From Niastella populi (lineage in GTDB: Bacteria > Bacteroidota > Bacteroidia > Chitinophagales > Chitinophagaceae), in assembly GCF_002078015.1 (NCBI RefSeq), contig NZ_LWBP01000156.1, positions 62,001 to 126,000 of the forward strand: a stretch of DNA of 64,000 bases. The letters run 5' to 3'. Every line of letters begins with the position of its first letter. Positions within the stretch are counted from its first letter, which is position 1. This document shows, one piece after another, positions 53,019-61,407 of the stretch. The notes below the pieces were generated by a model that was not told the origin of the DNA, made no database searches, and was given only the letters and a program-made list of their open reading frames with translations. Position numbers and translations under genes: made by a program.

Positions 53019-53597
53019 CTATTTAAAATTCAATTTCATCCGTTGGCGATAAAGCTCTCGTACTACTCCCCGTTGGTTATAAGGGTTTGTAACCAGGAAA
53101 AACAAATACAATGGTTCAGTAACTTCTGACATCTTCAATGTTTTTTCCTTAACAGGGAAGTATACCTGTTCAATAGTTCTTGTAGCGGTAACAGTATTTG
53201 CATCTACTGTTTTGATATCTCTGTCGAACCGGTATTCGTTGTTGGCTTTATTATAAAGCCAGAACGCCCAGTTGTCAGAGTTAATGGCAATTTGCTTGTT
53301 GGTGTTAAAGTTCTCTTCCTTTAAAATTTTGTAGGGAATGTCTTGCAGGTCGGGTAAAGAGGTTTTGTCACCGACTTTATAAATAGCGTCGGTAAAATCG
53401 GCGTTTACGAAAACACCATCATAGGCATTAACATCAAAAGTAAATTCAACAGCGAAGGGGGCTTTCTTTAAATCATATTCTCCGTTCACCGGAGTTACGG
53501 CGGCACCGTTTTGAATAATTTTCAGGCTTACTTTAGCTTGGGAAAAAGCGGTGCTGGCTACTAAGGCAAAAAAGAACAAGGAAATGGTTGTTTTCAT
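53019..53597 (-). CDS. Unknown exported protein
   Basis: 192 residues with signal peptide (MKTTISLFFFALVASTAFSQ) and a beta-rich mature part (VSLKIIQNGAAVTPVNGEYD, VYFPVKEKTLKMSEV, LYLFFLVTNPYNQRG). No family recognised; the DNA is more A/T rich than its neighbours, which may suggest recent gain. It lies between otsAB and hutU, in the same direction but with large gaps, so no operon link. Confidence 0.8.
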   Translation of the reverse strand: MKTTISLFFFALVASTAFSQAKVSLKIIQNGAAVTPVNGEYDLKKAPFAVEFTFDVNAYDGVFVNADFTDAIYKVGDKTSLPDLQDIPYKILKEENFNTNKQIAINSDNWAFWLYNKANNEYRFDRDIKTVDANTVTATRTIEQVYFPVKEKTLKMSEVTEPLYLFFLVTNPYNQRGVVRELYRQRMKLNFK

Positions 53598-53732
53598 AAT
53601 TCGGATTTTTCATACATGTTTATCTTCATACCTGCTACAACGTACAGATCAAAAAGATATTTTGTCATCGTATAAATACCATTTTTTTTCCGGCGGGGTC
53701 GGTGGTATCCGCAACAAAATAGAAAAATATTT

Positions 53733-55415
53733 TTATCTGTGAAACCGTTTTTTTAAATCAAGGTCAAATTTATTTGAAGTTTCTTTGGCAACGTCATATC
53801 CCGCATCGGCATGTCGTATAACTCCCATCCCGGGGTCGTTCCTTAAAACCCGCGCCAGTCGCGCAGCAGCATCTTCTGTTCCATCTGCTACGATCACCAT
53901 GCCCGCATGAATGCTATACCCCATTCCTACTCCGCCGCCATGATGTAAACTTACCCAGCTGGCGCCGCCGGCGGTATTAACGAGGGCATTTAAGATAGGC
54001 CAGTCGGCCACTGCATCGCTGCCATCCATCATTGATTCCGTTTCGCGGTTGGGTGATGCAACCGATCCGGTATCGAGGTGGTCGCGGCCGATTACGATCG
54101 GCGCTTTAACTTTTCCTGTTCGTACCAGTTCATTGAATGCAAGCCCGGCTTTTTCTCTTTCGCCCTGCCCCAGCCAGCAAATGCGTGCGGGCAGTCCCTG
54201 GAAGGCGATCTTTTCTTTAGCCAGTTTAAGCCAGCGCTGCAATGATGTATTTTCAGGGAACATATTGCCAATGACTTCGTCGGTTATCGCAATGTCGTGC
54301 GGATCGCCGCTCAATGCCGCCCAGCGGAACGGGCCTTTTCCTTCGCAGAACAATGGCCTGATATACGCCGGAACAAAACCCGGGAAATCAAAAGCATTTT
54401 GCAATCCTTTTTCCTGCGCCCTTGCGCGAATGTTATTTCCGTAATCAAATGTAATGGCGCCTTTTTGCTGTAACGCAAGCATCAATTGTACATGACGGTA
54501 CATGCTGTTGTAGGCATAGGCAATGTATTGATCGGGATCCTGCCCGCGCAATACTTTTGCCTGTTCGTAAGAGATCTCATGCGGCCAGTAACCGATCAGC
54601 GGATCGTGTGCCGAGGTTTGATCGGTCAACGTGTCGGGAACAATATTTCTTTCAATGAGGCGTTCCAGCAGCGTTACCGCATTGCACAACACGCCTATCG
54701 ATAGTATTTCCCCGTTTTCTTTTGCCCTGATCGAACGATCAATTGCCGCATCGATATCTGTTATTTTTACGTCGAGGTATTTTGTTTCTATGCGTTTATC
54801 TATCCGCCATTCTTCTACCTCTGCAATAAGGGCAACGCCTTCATTCATGGTAATGGCCAGGGGCTGTGCGCCACCCATACCGCCTAAACCGGCGGTTACA
54901 TTCAAGGTGCCTTTCAGTGAACCGCCAAAATGTTTGGCTGCCGCTGCTGCATAGGTTTCATACGTGCCCTGCACAATTCCCTGGCTGCCGATATAGATCC
55001 ATGAACCGGCAGTCATTTGCCCGTACATCATCAGCCCTTTTCTTTCCAGTTCATCGAAGTGTTGCCAGGTAGCCCATTTGGGAACGAGTTGTGAATTGGA
55101 GATGAGCACGCGCGGTGCATTCACATGCGTTTGCAATATGCCAACGGGTTTACCGCTTTGGATCAGCAGGGTTTCATTATCGTTTAGGTCTTTCAGCGAT
55201 TTGATAATGAGGTCAAGCGCTTCGAAATTGCGGGCTACTTTTCCGCGGCCGCCATATACGATAAGTTCATCGGGCCTTTCTGCCACAGCCGGGTCGAGAT
55301 TGTTCAGCAGCATGCGTAATGCGGCTTCCTGGATCCAGCCTTTGCAGTTGAGTTGTGAACCGGTTGGTGTTTTGTATTTGGCGGCGTCGTATTGTGAAAT
55401 GGTTGTATTACTCAT
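53733..55415 (-). CDS. hutU: Urocanate hydratase
   Basis: 560 residues, full length. NAD-dependent hydration of urocanate to imidazolone-propionate, second step of histidine degradation. The glycine-rich NAD motif [14 protein letters not shown] lies near residue 174, after [18 protein letters not shown]. The strongly conserved late block [19 protein letters not shown] is present. It starts 134 bp after hutH in the same direction; no terminator is visible between them. Confidence 0.98.
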   Translation of the reverse strand: MSNTTISQYDAAKYKTPTGSQLNCKGWIQEAALRMLLNNLDPAVAERPDELIVYGGRGKVARNFEALDLIIKSLKDLNDNETLLIQSGKPVGILQTHVNAPRVLISNSQLVPKWATWQHFDELERKGLMMYGQMTAGSWIYIGSQGIVQGTYETYAAAAAKHFGGSLKGTLNVTAGLGGMGGAQPLAITMNEGVALIAEVEEWRIDKRIETKYLDVKITDIDAAIDRSIRAKENGEILSIGVLCNAVTLLERLIERNIVPDTLTDQTSAHDPLIGYWPHEISYEQAKVLRGQDPDQYIAYAYNSMYRHVQLMLALQQKGAITFDYGNNIRARAQEKGLQNAFDFPGFVPAYIRPLFCEGKGPFRWAALSGDPHDIAITDEVIGNMFPENTSLQRWLKLAKEKIAFQGLPARICWLGQGEREKAGLAFNELVRTGKVKAPIVIGRDHLDTGSVASPNRETESMMDGSDAVADWPILNALVNTAGGASWVSLHHGGGVGMGYSIHAGMVIVADGTEDAAARLARVLRNDPGMGVIRHADAGYDVAKETSNKFDLDLKKRFHR

Positions 55416-55549
55416 ATCTGTTTCGATGTGGGCTTTGTTTCAATTCAAATATCTCAGGAAATGATATCGTGTTAACTCCTCAGGGTCTCTTTTTTTATCC
55501 TTGTTTTCCATATACAGGTGTTTTACTAAAGTTACCAAAAACTTTATAG

Positions 55550-57112
55550 CTATATCCCAAACACCTCAAATCCTTCATTTAAATTGATCTTTTTCAACTT
55601 CGACAATTCATTACAATGTTCCACAAACGAAAAATCACTGATGATCCTTTTTATTTTATCAATGTCATCAGCAAATATTCTGTCCTCTTCTGCAAAACTT
55701 ACAAACTCCCGCACATAATCATGGGCCGACTCGAGAATTTCACTGCTCCTGAATGGTCTTCTGAACTCGATGGCCTGGCAGGCGCTCAATAACTCGATGG
55801 CTAAAATATATTCCAGGTTGTCTATCACCTGGTTCAGTTTTCGCCCGCTGATGCTGCCCATACTTACGTGATCTTCCTGCCCCAGTGAAGTGGGAATACT
55901 ATCGGCGCTTGCCGGAAAACAAAGGGTCTTGTTCTCCGTTACCAATGCTGCCGTTGTATATTGCGGTATCATAAAACCGCTGTTCAATCCCACATCTTTC
56001 ATCAGCAACATGGGCAGTCCCCATTTGCCTTCCAGTAACAGGTAACAACGCCGGTCGGAGATATTACCTGCTTCTGCCGCTGCAATACAGGCGTAGTCTA
56101 ACGGCAATGCCAATGGCTGCCCGTGAAAATTGCCGCCGCTGATGGTATCGTCGGCACTAAGAATGATGGGATTGTCGGTTACCGAATTCAGTTCGGTTTC
56201 GGTGAGTTGTTTCAAATGCAACCAGGCATTGCGGCTGGCGCCATGCACCTGCGGCATACAGCGTAAACTATAGGGGTCCTGCACGCGGCCGCAATCGATA
56301 TGGCTTTGCATTATTTCACTCTCATGTAAGATCAGCCGCAGCCGTTGCGCTACCAGTTCATTGCCTGCGAATGGCCGTAACCGGTGCAGGCGTTCATCAA
56401 AGGGCGCTTTGGTGCCGGTCAATGCTTCCAGGCTCATGGCCCCAATGATATCGGCCGCTTCGAGACAGTAATGCAACCGTTGCACCGCTTTTACCGCAAA
56501 GGCCAGGATGAACTGGGTGCCGTTTATCAATGCCAGCCCCTCTTTGGGGCCCAGTTGAATGGGCGACAAATTGAACCGTTGTAATATTTCCTGCGATCGG
56601 TATCGTCCGCCTTTGTAAAACACTTCGCCCAATCCTATCAGGGGCAGGAACAAGTGCGCCAGCGGCGCCAGATCGCCGGAAGCGCCCACACTCCCCTTTT
56701 CAGGTACAACGGGAATAACATCTTCTTCAATATGCCACAATATGCGTTGAAGCGTGGTGAGCTGTGCGCCCGAATAACCGCGTGCCAGGGCATGCACTTT
56801 GGTAATAAGCATGAGTTTCGCAATTTCAGTGCCTATGGGTTCGCCCACCCCTACGCTGTGGCTTTGCAGGATCTTATGTTGTAAAATGCGGGTATCTTCT
56901 TCCGACACGGGTTTGTTGGCCAGCACCCCAAAACCGGTATTCACCCCATACACCGTTCTGTTGTTCACAACAATTTCCTGTACATGCTGCTGGCTTTTCT
57001 GAATATTGGCAACGGCTTCTTTATTCAACACGCCTTTTTGTTTACCGGCGGCTATGGCCAGGGCGGTTCCAATAGTTAAATGGCCGATGCCGTAATTGAA
57101 TTCCTGTTGCAT
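55550..57112 (-). CDS. hutH: Histidine ammonia-lyase
   Basis: 520 residues. Deaminates histidine to urocanate using the self-made MIO group from A144-S145-G146 (GSVGASGDLAPL). Other family residues include GVNTGFG and the SRNAWLHLKQLTE region. It lies 6 bp after the MarR-type regulator in the same direction, so both are expressed from the promoter at 57629-57658. Confidence 0.98.
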   Translation of the reverse strand: MQQEFNYGIGHLTIGTALAIAAGKQKGVLNKEAVANIQKSQQHVQEIVVNNRTVYGVNTGFGVLANKPVSEEDTRILQHKILQSHSVGVGEPIGTEIAKLMLITKVHALARGYSGAQLTTLQRILWHIEEDVIPVVPEKGSVGASGDLAPLAHLFLPLIGLGEVFYKGGRYRSQEILQRFNLSPIQLGPKEGLALINGTQFILAFAVKAVQRLHYCLEAADIIGAMSLEALTGTKAPFDERLHRLRPFAGNELVAQRLRLILHESEIMQSHIDCGRVQDPYSLRCMPQVHGASRNAWLHLKQLTETELNSVTDNPIILSADDTISGGNFHGQPLALPLDYACIAAAEAGNISDRRCYLLLEGKWGLPMLLMKDVGLNSGFMIPQYTTAALVTENKTLCFPASADSIPTSLGQEDHVSMGSISGRKLNQVIDNLEYILAIELLSACQAIEFRRPFRSSEILESAHDYVREFVSFAEEDRIFADDIDKIKRIISDFSFVEHCNELSKLKKINLNEGFEVFGI

Positions 57113-57118
57113 ACTATT

Positions 57119-57607
57119 TTATTGTTGATGCAAAACATGTTGCACCCGGTTAAAGACTGATTCGTTTTGTAAACCCTGTTCAATTTCACCAATGGCGGTT
57201 AAAATGTTCCTGCTGTGTTTTCCTTCCTGCACCAATTCTTCCATGGCCTGTTGCAGGGCATCCCATACCGGCTGCACCTGTTGTTGCAGTTTTTTTCCCT
57301 TTGCGGTGAACGCAACTACCTTTTTGCGGGCGTCGTCGCTGGCGGTGCTGGTTTTTGTAAGGCCTTTTTGCTGCAGGCTGCTCAACAGCTGGCTAACGGC
57401 CGAGTGCGAAATGCCCAATTCACCGGAGATGTCTTTGATGGAAACCGTTTCCTGCCGCGATAAAATATAAAACACCGGGAACCAGGCCGCGTCGAACGAA
57501 AGCTCATGCGATGCATAGATCTTGTTCACATCGGCAAGAAATGCTTCGCTCAGCCGCCGTAAACGGCTTCCGAAAACCAGGAAACCGAGAGATTCGTAAA
57601 AGCTCAT
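57119..57607 (-). CDS. MarR-family regulator, probably of the hut genes
   Basis: 162 residues from the ATG at 57607. The frame is open to 57649, but that start would lie upstream of the transcription start set by the promoter at 57629-57658. The winged helix runs from about residue 45 to 110 (RQETVSIKDISGELGISHSA and SQLLSSLQQKGLTKTSTASD). MarR proteins bind palindromes and are released by small ligands; a histidine or urocanate effector is an inference from co-transcription with hutH. Confidence 0.88.
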   Translation of the reverse strand: MSFYESLGFLVFGSRLRRLSEAFLADVNKIYASHELSFDAAWFPVFYILSRQETVSIKDISGELGISHSAVSQLLSSLQQKGLTKTSTASDDARKKVVAFTAKGKKLQQQVQPVWDALQQAMEELVQEGKHSRNILTAIGEIEQGLQNESVFNRVQHVLHQQ

Positions 57608-57614
57608 AAAAATA

Positions 57615-57628
57615 TATAAGTACTTATA
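57615..57628. promoter_or_regulatory. Palindromic operator overlapping the regulator transcription start
   Basis: TATAAGTACTTATA is a perfect 14-bp palindrome directly downstream of the -7 box, where RNA synthesis should start. It is the likely site of autoregulation by the MarR protein. Confidence 0.65.
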
Positions 57629-57658
57629 CAAATGTACAAATCCTCTCAATAAATCAAA
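57629..57658 (-). promoter_or_regulatory. Promoter of the marR-hutH unit
   Basis: Minus strand: TTTG (57655-57658), 18 bp, TACATTTG (57629-57636). Both boxes are perfect to consensus. The predicted leader is about 15 nt. Confidence 0.8.
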
Positions 57659-57886
57659 ATATAAATCAGAATGCGTTTGAGTAAACGGGCTAAACCATTT
57701 TTGTTGTAATTTTCAAGCTTCGTCATATTACGGGTATTTAGTAATCTTTAATGTGATCGGAATAACCGGAAACAATATCTTTAAAGCGAAAACCAAACTT
57801 CGTCCGCAGAGCCCTGCTACCGGCGCCGATGTTAAGGCTGCCGAAGAGCGAGTGCGGACAGTTCTTTTTAAAAATTTAACCTGAAT

Positions 57887-59140
57887 ATGAAAGCTGCATT
57901 GCGCGCCCAACTTTCTGTAATGATGTTCCTCGAGTTTTTCATCTGGGGTTCGTGGTATACGACCATTGGTGTTTTTATGAAGAATCACGATATGGCCGAC
58001 CTCACCCACTGGCCTTATACGGTGAACCCTATTGCAGCTATTGTTGCCCCGTTTTTTGTGGGGCTGATAGCCGACCGCTATTTCGCCACACAAAAAGTGT
58101 TGGGCACCCTGCATATTTTAGGCGCCGTATTTATGTTCCTTACGCCTTCTGCAACGGGTAACTCAACCCTGTTTATTCTGTTACTGCTGGCCTATAACCT
58201 ATGTTATATGCCAACCATGAGTCTCGCCAACACCATTTGTTTTCATAAAATGACCGACCAGGAAAAAGAGTTCCCGTTGATCCGTGTTTTTGGCACCGTG
58301 GGTTGGATCGTGGCCGGTTTGATCATCAGTTTTGTGTTGAGCAAATTTGTTACGGACGACTTAAAACCCGAACAAACTTCGATGCCGTTGTATATGACCG
58401 CCGGCGCCAGCCTGTTGCTGGGACTTTTCAGTTTTACATTACCCAATACGCCGCCGCCTGCTGCCGGCAGAAAAGTTTCGGCCGCCAGTATCATCGGGGT
58501 AGATGCGTTCAAACAACTGATGAGCCCTTCATTTATGATCTTCCTCATCAGCTCATTCCTGATCTGTATTCCGCTGGCCGCTTATTATAATTACACCCAG
58601 TTATACATGGAGGGTTTGCAGTTTAAGAATATTGCCGCCACACAAACGGTTGGACAGGTTTCCGAAACCCTGTTCATGGTGCTGATACCTTTCTTTTTTG
58701 TACGGCTTGGTGTTAAAAAAATGCTGGCGGTAGGTATGCTGGCCTGGGTAATACGGTATGCGCTGTTTGCGCTGGCTGCACCCGACCAGGTTACGTTTAT
58801 GGTGCTGTTAGGAATAGCCCTGCATGGCATCTGTTACGATTTCTTCTTCGTAACCGGGCAGATCTACGTTGACAAAAAAGCCAATCCGCTCATCAGGGCG
58901 CAGGCGCAGGGGCTCATTGTGTTTGTGACCTATGGTGTGGGTATGCTGGTGGGCGCCCAGATAGCCGGTAAAGTATACAACTCATTTTTAGATGGCTCAG
59001 AAGCGCTTTCCTTACAACAATGGCAAAATTTCTGGTGGCTGCCCGCCGGTTTTGCTGCTTTTGTATTGTTGTTCTTTATGGTAACGTTTAAAGAAAAGAA
59101 AGAAAGTTCCAGGCAATTAGATAAGGAATTTGTTAGTTAG
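57887..59140 (+). CDS. MFS transporter, nucleoside:H+ symporter (NupG)-like
   Basis: 417 residues with about twelve membrane segments and the N-terminal pattern of the nucleoside symporter group (LSVMMFLEFFIWGSWYTTIG, then PFFVGLIADRYFATQKVLG and IRVFGTVGWIVAG). In Bacteroidota such transporters often sit with Gfo/Idh/MocA oxidoreductases of sugar breakdown, as here, so the natural cargo may be a sugar rather than a nucleoside. The stop is 130 bp before the oxidoreductase start, with a repeat zone between. Confidence 0.88.
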   Translation: MKAALRAQLSVMMFLEFFIWGSWYTTIGVFMKNHDMADLTHWPYTVNPIAAIVAPFFVGLIADRYFATQKVLGTLHILGAVFMFLTPSATGNSTLFILLLLAYNLCYMPTMSLANTICFHKMTDQEKEFPLIRVFGTVGWIVAGLIISFVLSKFVTDDLKPEQTSMPLYMTAGASLLLGLFSFTLPNTPPPAAGRKVSAASIIGVDAFKQLMSPSFMIFLISSFLICIPLAAYYNYTQLYMEGLQFKNIAATQTVGQVSETLFMVLIPFFFVRLGVKKMLAVGMLAWVIRYALFALAAPDQVTFMVLLGIALHGICYDFFFVTGQIYVDKKANPLIRAQAQGLIVFVTYGVGMLVGAQIAGKVYNSFLDGSEALSLQQWQNFWWLPAGFAAFVLLFFMVTFKEKKESSRQLDKEFVS

Positions 59141-59151
59141 AATTAATACGC

Positions 59152-59270
59152 AAGGCAAAGGCAACAAGGCATAGAGGCAACGGGCGCCCGATAGCGGGAG
59201 GCTGCATTTTCTTATGAGTGTAGGGTGGAGACAACAACAAACCACAAACAACAAACCACAAACTAATAAT
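59152..59270 (+). repeat. AAGGCAAC and ACCACAAAC repeats before the oxidoreductase gene
   Basis: At 59152-59180 AAGGCAA-type units; at 59230-59267 AACAACAAACCACAA-type units run to 4 bp before the ATG at 59271. The second family is the same as at 5062-5088. Confidence 0.7.
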
Positions 59271-60464
59271 ATGGCAAAGATCGCAATGTTAGGTTCAGGC
59301 TTTATTGGCCGGTTTTATGCCGACTCTCTTCAGGGCTACAGAAGCCGCGATAAGATCGTAAGTATTTATTCGCGCCGTACTGAAAGCGCAAAGAAGTTTG
59401 CCGAAGATTACAACGTACCGCATTTTACTACCAATATGGAGGAAGCCATTGCGCATCCTGATGTAGACATCGTTTGTATTTCGCTGCCCAATAACCTGCA
59501 CGAAGCGGCGGTAATGCTTTGCTGTATTCACCGCAAGGCGGTAATGACCACCAAACCGCTTGGCCGTAATGCCGAAGAAGCAAAACGTATGTTGCAGGCC
59601 GTTGAACAGGCCGGTATTTTCAATGGCTATCTCGAAGACCTCGTGTATACGCCCAAATTCATAAAGGCCCTGGAAAGCGTAAAGGCCGGGGCGCTCGGCC
59701 GCATTTTATGGGCCAAGTCAAGGGAAACACACCCCGGCCCTCACAGCGACTGGTTCTGGGATATGGAACAGGCCGGCGGCGGTTGTATTCTCGACCTCGG
59801 CTGCCATTGCGTTGAAATAACCCGCAGCTATATAGGAAAAGACATAAAACCGGTAGAAGTGATGTGCTGGGCCGATACCCAGGTAAAACCCATCGATGCC
59901 GAAGACCATGCCATCGGGCTGGTAAAATATGAGAACGGCGCTATCGGCCAGTTTGAAGTAAGCTGGACCTTCCGCGGCGGCCTCGACCTGCGCGATGAGG
60001 TTATGGGCTCCGAAGGCACCATCTGGATCAACAGTTTTTTACGTACCGGTTTCGAAATGTTCACCAGCGGCAAAGGGGCCGATTATGTGGCCGAAAAAGC
60101 CGAAAGCAACACCGGTTGGCTGTTCCCGGTAGGCGACGAGCTCAATGAACTGGGGTACAACCACATGTTCATGGACATGTTCAATGCCCTGGATGCCGGC
60201 CGCGAGCCCAAAGAAACCTTTTACGATGGGTATGTGGTGAATTGTATCCTCGATGCCGCTTACCGTTCGGCCAAAAGCAAACTGTGGGAACCGGTGCAGC
60301 TCGATATCTGGCGCGGTAAAACGGGTGTTACAAAAGATAGCCATCTTACCGAATACGATGCCGACCATTATCTCGTTAAAGAAGAGGTGATCCATTACGG
60401 CGCCAAAAAAGTGATCATAAAACACAAAAAAACCGGCAAGATCACCGAAAAGGTACTGGAATAG
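59271..60464 (+). CDS. Gfo/Idh/MocA-family NAD(P)-dependent oxidoreductase
   Basis: 397 residues from the ATG at 59271; the frame is open 19 codons upstream, but those codons are repeat DNA. The Rossmann motif KIAMLGSGFIGRFYADSL is at the N-terminus, and the TTKPLGRNAEE block (the family E/T-K-P) at about residue 98. C-terminal substrate domain has GGGCILDLGCHCVEI with the catalytic His. It likely oxidises a sugar or inositol derivative brought in by the transporter upstream. Confidence 0.93.
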   Translation: MAKIAMLGSGFIGRFYADSLQGYRSRDKIVSIYSRRTESAKKFAEDYNVPHFTTNMEEAIAHPDVDIVCISLPNNLHEAAVMLCCIHRKAVMTTKPLGRNAEEAKRMLQAVEQAGIFNGYLEDLVYTPKFIKALESVKAGALGRILWAKSRETHPGPHSDWFWDMEQAGGGCILDLGCHCVEITRSYIGKDIKPVEVMCWADTQVKPIDAEDHAIGLVKYENGAIGQFEVSWTFRGGLDLRDEVMGSEGTIWINSFLRTGFEMFTSGKGADYVAEKAESNTGWLFPVGDELNELGYNHMFMDMFNALDAGREPKETFYDGYVVNCILDAAYRSAKSKLWEPVQLDIWRGKTGVTKDSHLTEYDADHYLVKEEVIHYGAKKVIIKHKKTGKITEKVLE

Positions 60465-60516
60465 TTGTGACGAAATAAACCCCGCGGATTTTTTCCCGGA
60501 AAGCAGCGAATTCCGC

Positions 60517-60524
60517 TATTTTTG
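60517..60524 (+). promoter_or_regulatory. Probable -7 box of the Skp/OmpH gene
   Basis: TATTTTTG matches TAnnTTTG exactly, 25 bp before the ATG; the -33 region is only TTTTCC. Confidence 0.5.
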
Positions 60525-60549
60525 CGGTCCAATAATTAAACCCACGAAC

Positions 60550-61113
60550 ATGAAAAGGCAATTTGTAGCAATAGTTGTAATATTTACCATAGGTCTGCTG
60601 GCAAACGCACTCCAGGCAGATGCACAAAACAAGATCGGTTACATAAGCTTGCAGGAGCTGGTTAGCGCCATGCCCGAATACAAAAAAGCCCAGCTCGATA
60701 TGCAGGAATACCAGAAAGCGCTGGTTCAGCAGGGAAATGATTACCAACAGGCGTTTATGGCAGATCAGAAAAAGTTTGTAGAAGACTCTATAAAAATGAC
60801 GCAGGCGGTAAAAGAAGTAAAGCGCAAAGCATTGAATGAACTATATTTAAAATGGACCAACTTCGTTAACCAGGAAGCGCAGCAAATGATGAACCAGCAC
60901 GAACAGGAACTGCTGGCTCCTATTCAGGAAAAAGCGGTTAACACTTCACAGGCTGTAGCCAAAGAGAACGGGTACGCGTATATTCTGCCTAAAGAGCAAT
61001 TGATCGCTTTCCCCGCCGCCGACGATATTTTACCGCTGGTTTTCAAAAAACTGAACATTTCACCAGCTAAAGATGCACCGGCAACAGCTGCACCGAAGGC
61101 CGGTGGTAAATAG
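60550..61113 (+). CDS. OmpH/Skp-family periplasmic chaperone
   Basis: 187 residues with signal peptide (ends ADAQ), NKIGYISLQELVSAMPEYKK at the mature start, and two long helices (about residues 50-130) that form the tentacles of Skp. It holds outer-membrane proteins in the periplasm. An Ala/Pro/Lys tail follows the domain. Transcribed alone, with a strong terminator 60 bp on. Confidence 0.93.
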   Translation: MKRQFVAIVVIFTIGLLANALQADAQNKIGYISLQELVSAMPEYKKAQLDMQEYQKALVQQGNDYQQAFMADQKKFVEDSIKMTQAVKEVKRKALNELYLKWTNFVNQEAQQMMNQHEQELLAPIQEKAVNTSQAVAKENGYAYILPKEQLIAFPAADDILPLVFKKLNISPAKDAPATAAPKAGGK

Positions 61114-61173
61114 TAATATGACTGCTCCTGTTTTAAAGACAGGCAAACTCAATATAAGTTACTGAGGTAAGAG

Positions 61174-61226
61174 GCAGGAAGTAAGAAGTACGGGGGATTC
61201 CCGTATTTCTTATTTCCTGCTTTTTT
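61174..61226 (+). terminator. Long hairpin terminator of the Skp/OmpH gene
   Basis: Arms of 21 nt (61174-61194 and 61200-61220) pair with few G-U steps around a 5-nt loop, and six T follow. The stem itself is built from AAGTAAG/AAGTACG repeat-like units. Confidence 0.88.
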
Positions 61227-61373
61227 ATTTTGTACCCCGCCATTTAGCACGCGTTTCAAATATCAGGACCTTCTTGTCTGGTGCAGGGTGCCGGGCGATT
61301 TCTTCCTCTATCAACTGTATCACCTCAATCAACCTTTCAACTATTGATCAGATTGTTGAACAGAGGCAAACCT

Positions 61374-61407
61374 TGTCAACCCGTCAACAAGTCAACCCGT
61401 CAACTTA
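61374..61407 (-). repeat. GTTGACGG/GTTGACTT repeat at the phosphomutase stop
   Basis: Minus strand: TAAGTTGA, CGGGTTGA, CTTGTTGA, CGGGTTGA. The first TAA is the stop codon; a stop triplet (TGA) recurs every 8 bp, so all three frames close. Confidence 0.8.

Noticed and set aside
59214-59270. Longer N-terminus of the Gfo/Idh/MocA protein
   Set aside because: The 19 extra residues (QQQTTNNKPQTNN) are translated repeat DNA; the Rossmann fold starts right after the ATG at 59271.
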